The translations under genes were made by a program, and so were the position numbers. The notes beneath the pieces are model-generated. The model had not been told where the DNA came from, made no database searches, and saw only the letters and a list, made by a program, of their open reading frames with translations. A stretch of DNA of 64,000 nt from Haloplanus sp. HW8-1 (GTDB lineage: Archaea; Halobacteriota; Halobacteria; Halobacteriales; Haloferacaceae): NCBI RefSeq assembly GCF_023703795.1, contig NZ_CP098518.1, positions 3,162,001 to 3,226,000 of the forward strand, in the 5' to 3' direction. Below are positions 63,652 through 64,000 of the stretch, one piece after another (positions within the stretch are counted from its first letter, which is position 1; each line of letters starts with the position of its first letter).

Positions 63652-64000
63652 TCACTCGGTCAGACCGTAGCCACGCTTGAACAGGACGAAATCGACGGAC
63701 AGCACGGCTACGGTCACGCCGGAGAGCACGAGGAGTGACGTGTTCGGGTCGATCTCTGTCACGCCGATCATCCCGTAGCGGACGCCGTTGACCATGTAGA
63801 CCATCGGATTCAGTAGCGACACGTCCCGCCAGAGCGGCGGGAGCACGTCGAGCGAGTAGAACACGGCCCCGAAAAACACCAGCGGGCGGAGGATGAACTG
63901 ATTCATCACGGTCAGATAGTCGAAATCGTCGGCCCACAGTCCGCCGATGATGCCGAGTCCGCCGAACAGCGTCGTGATGACAAGGGTAAACGCGACCAGG
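63652..64000 (-). CDS. ABC-2 type transporter permease, 3' part
   Basis: The C-terminal 115 residues of an ABC-2 permease; the 5' part lies beyond position 64000. TLFGGLGIIGGLWADD is the conserved helix end, VMNQFILRPLVFFGAVFYSL follows and SLLNPMVYMVNGVRYGMIG is the family's conserved loop; a last helix precedes KRGYGLTE. It exports a drug, lipid or polysaccharide, and its ATPase is probably encoded just outside the window. Confidence 0.85.
   Translation of the reverse strand, partial: LVAFTLVITTLFGGLGIIGGLWADDFDYLTVMNQFILRPLVFFGAVFYSLDVLPPLWRDVSLLNPMVYMVNGVRYGMIGVTEIDPNTSLLVLSGVTVAVLSVDFVLFKRGYGLTE

Overview
The window is a chromosomal stretch of an extremely halophilic archaeon (class Halobacteria). 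Base composition is high in G+C, the proteins are very acidic, many genes are leaderless with a TATA-like box about 25-35 bp before the start codon, and several families are haloarchaeal: bacteriorhodopsin and Bat, the actin homologue volactin/salactin, PGF-CTERM surface proteins, halocyanin-like and Tat lipoproteins, and HalOD1. The sequence does not let me name the genus.

Layout. 1-4.9 kb: a MinD4-like positioning ATPase, a small gene behind two DtxR-type metal-repressor palindromes, release factor aRF1, a GT87-type glycosyltransferase and two small genes. 4.9-18.5 kb: the A/V-type ATP synthase on the minus strand (order H-I-K-E-C-F-A-B ... D), with a complete bacteriorhodopsin cassette (bat, bop, crtY, blh) between atpB and atpD. 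This puts the light-driven proton pump, its retinal supply and its regulator inside the locus of the enzyme that uses the proton gradient. 18.5-35 kb: accessory and housekeeping genes, including OsmC, a radical SAM protein whose 3' end is repeated in tandem, a PGF-CTERM surface protein with duplicated Ig-like repeats, NikR, a two-domain halocyanin with broken copper sites, AlaX, a beta-CASP nuclease, HTH regulators, a histidine kinase, a truncated dehydrogenase and a rhodanese/persulfide dioxygenase fusion. 36-37.8 kb: one AT-richer, probably acquired gene for an HD-domain protein. 38-42 kb: a HalOD1 protein divergent from DNA photolyase, then purC, an antisense 43-aa membrane microprotein, purS and purQ. 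42-54 kb: a large Tat lipoprotein, RaSEA (archaeosine), an aldehyde ferredoxin oxidoreductase, Nudix and ASST-like proteins, volactin with a linked membrane protein, a second PGF-CTERM protein and a DnaJ-ferredoxin fusion. 54-64 kb: tRNA-Pro(CGG) beside degenerate tRNA-like sequence, TrmY, a five-gene dipeptide-type ABC importer with a coupled chimeric mini-ORF, DUF4350 and SppA-type genes, and the end of an ABC-2 permease.

The points most worth following are the rhodopsin cassette in the ATP synthase locus, with a Bat-type UAS lying across the bat stop codon; the isolated low-GC HD-domain gene; the dppB-tail/dppC-start chimera in the importer operon; and the iron-box-like operators near 1.35 kb. 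No CRISPR array, rRNA gene, complete insertion sequence or replication origin was seen. Domain and family names come from motif recognition by eye, and no database search was run.
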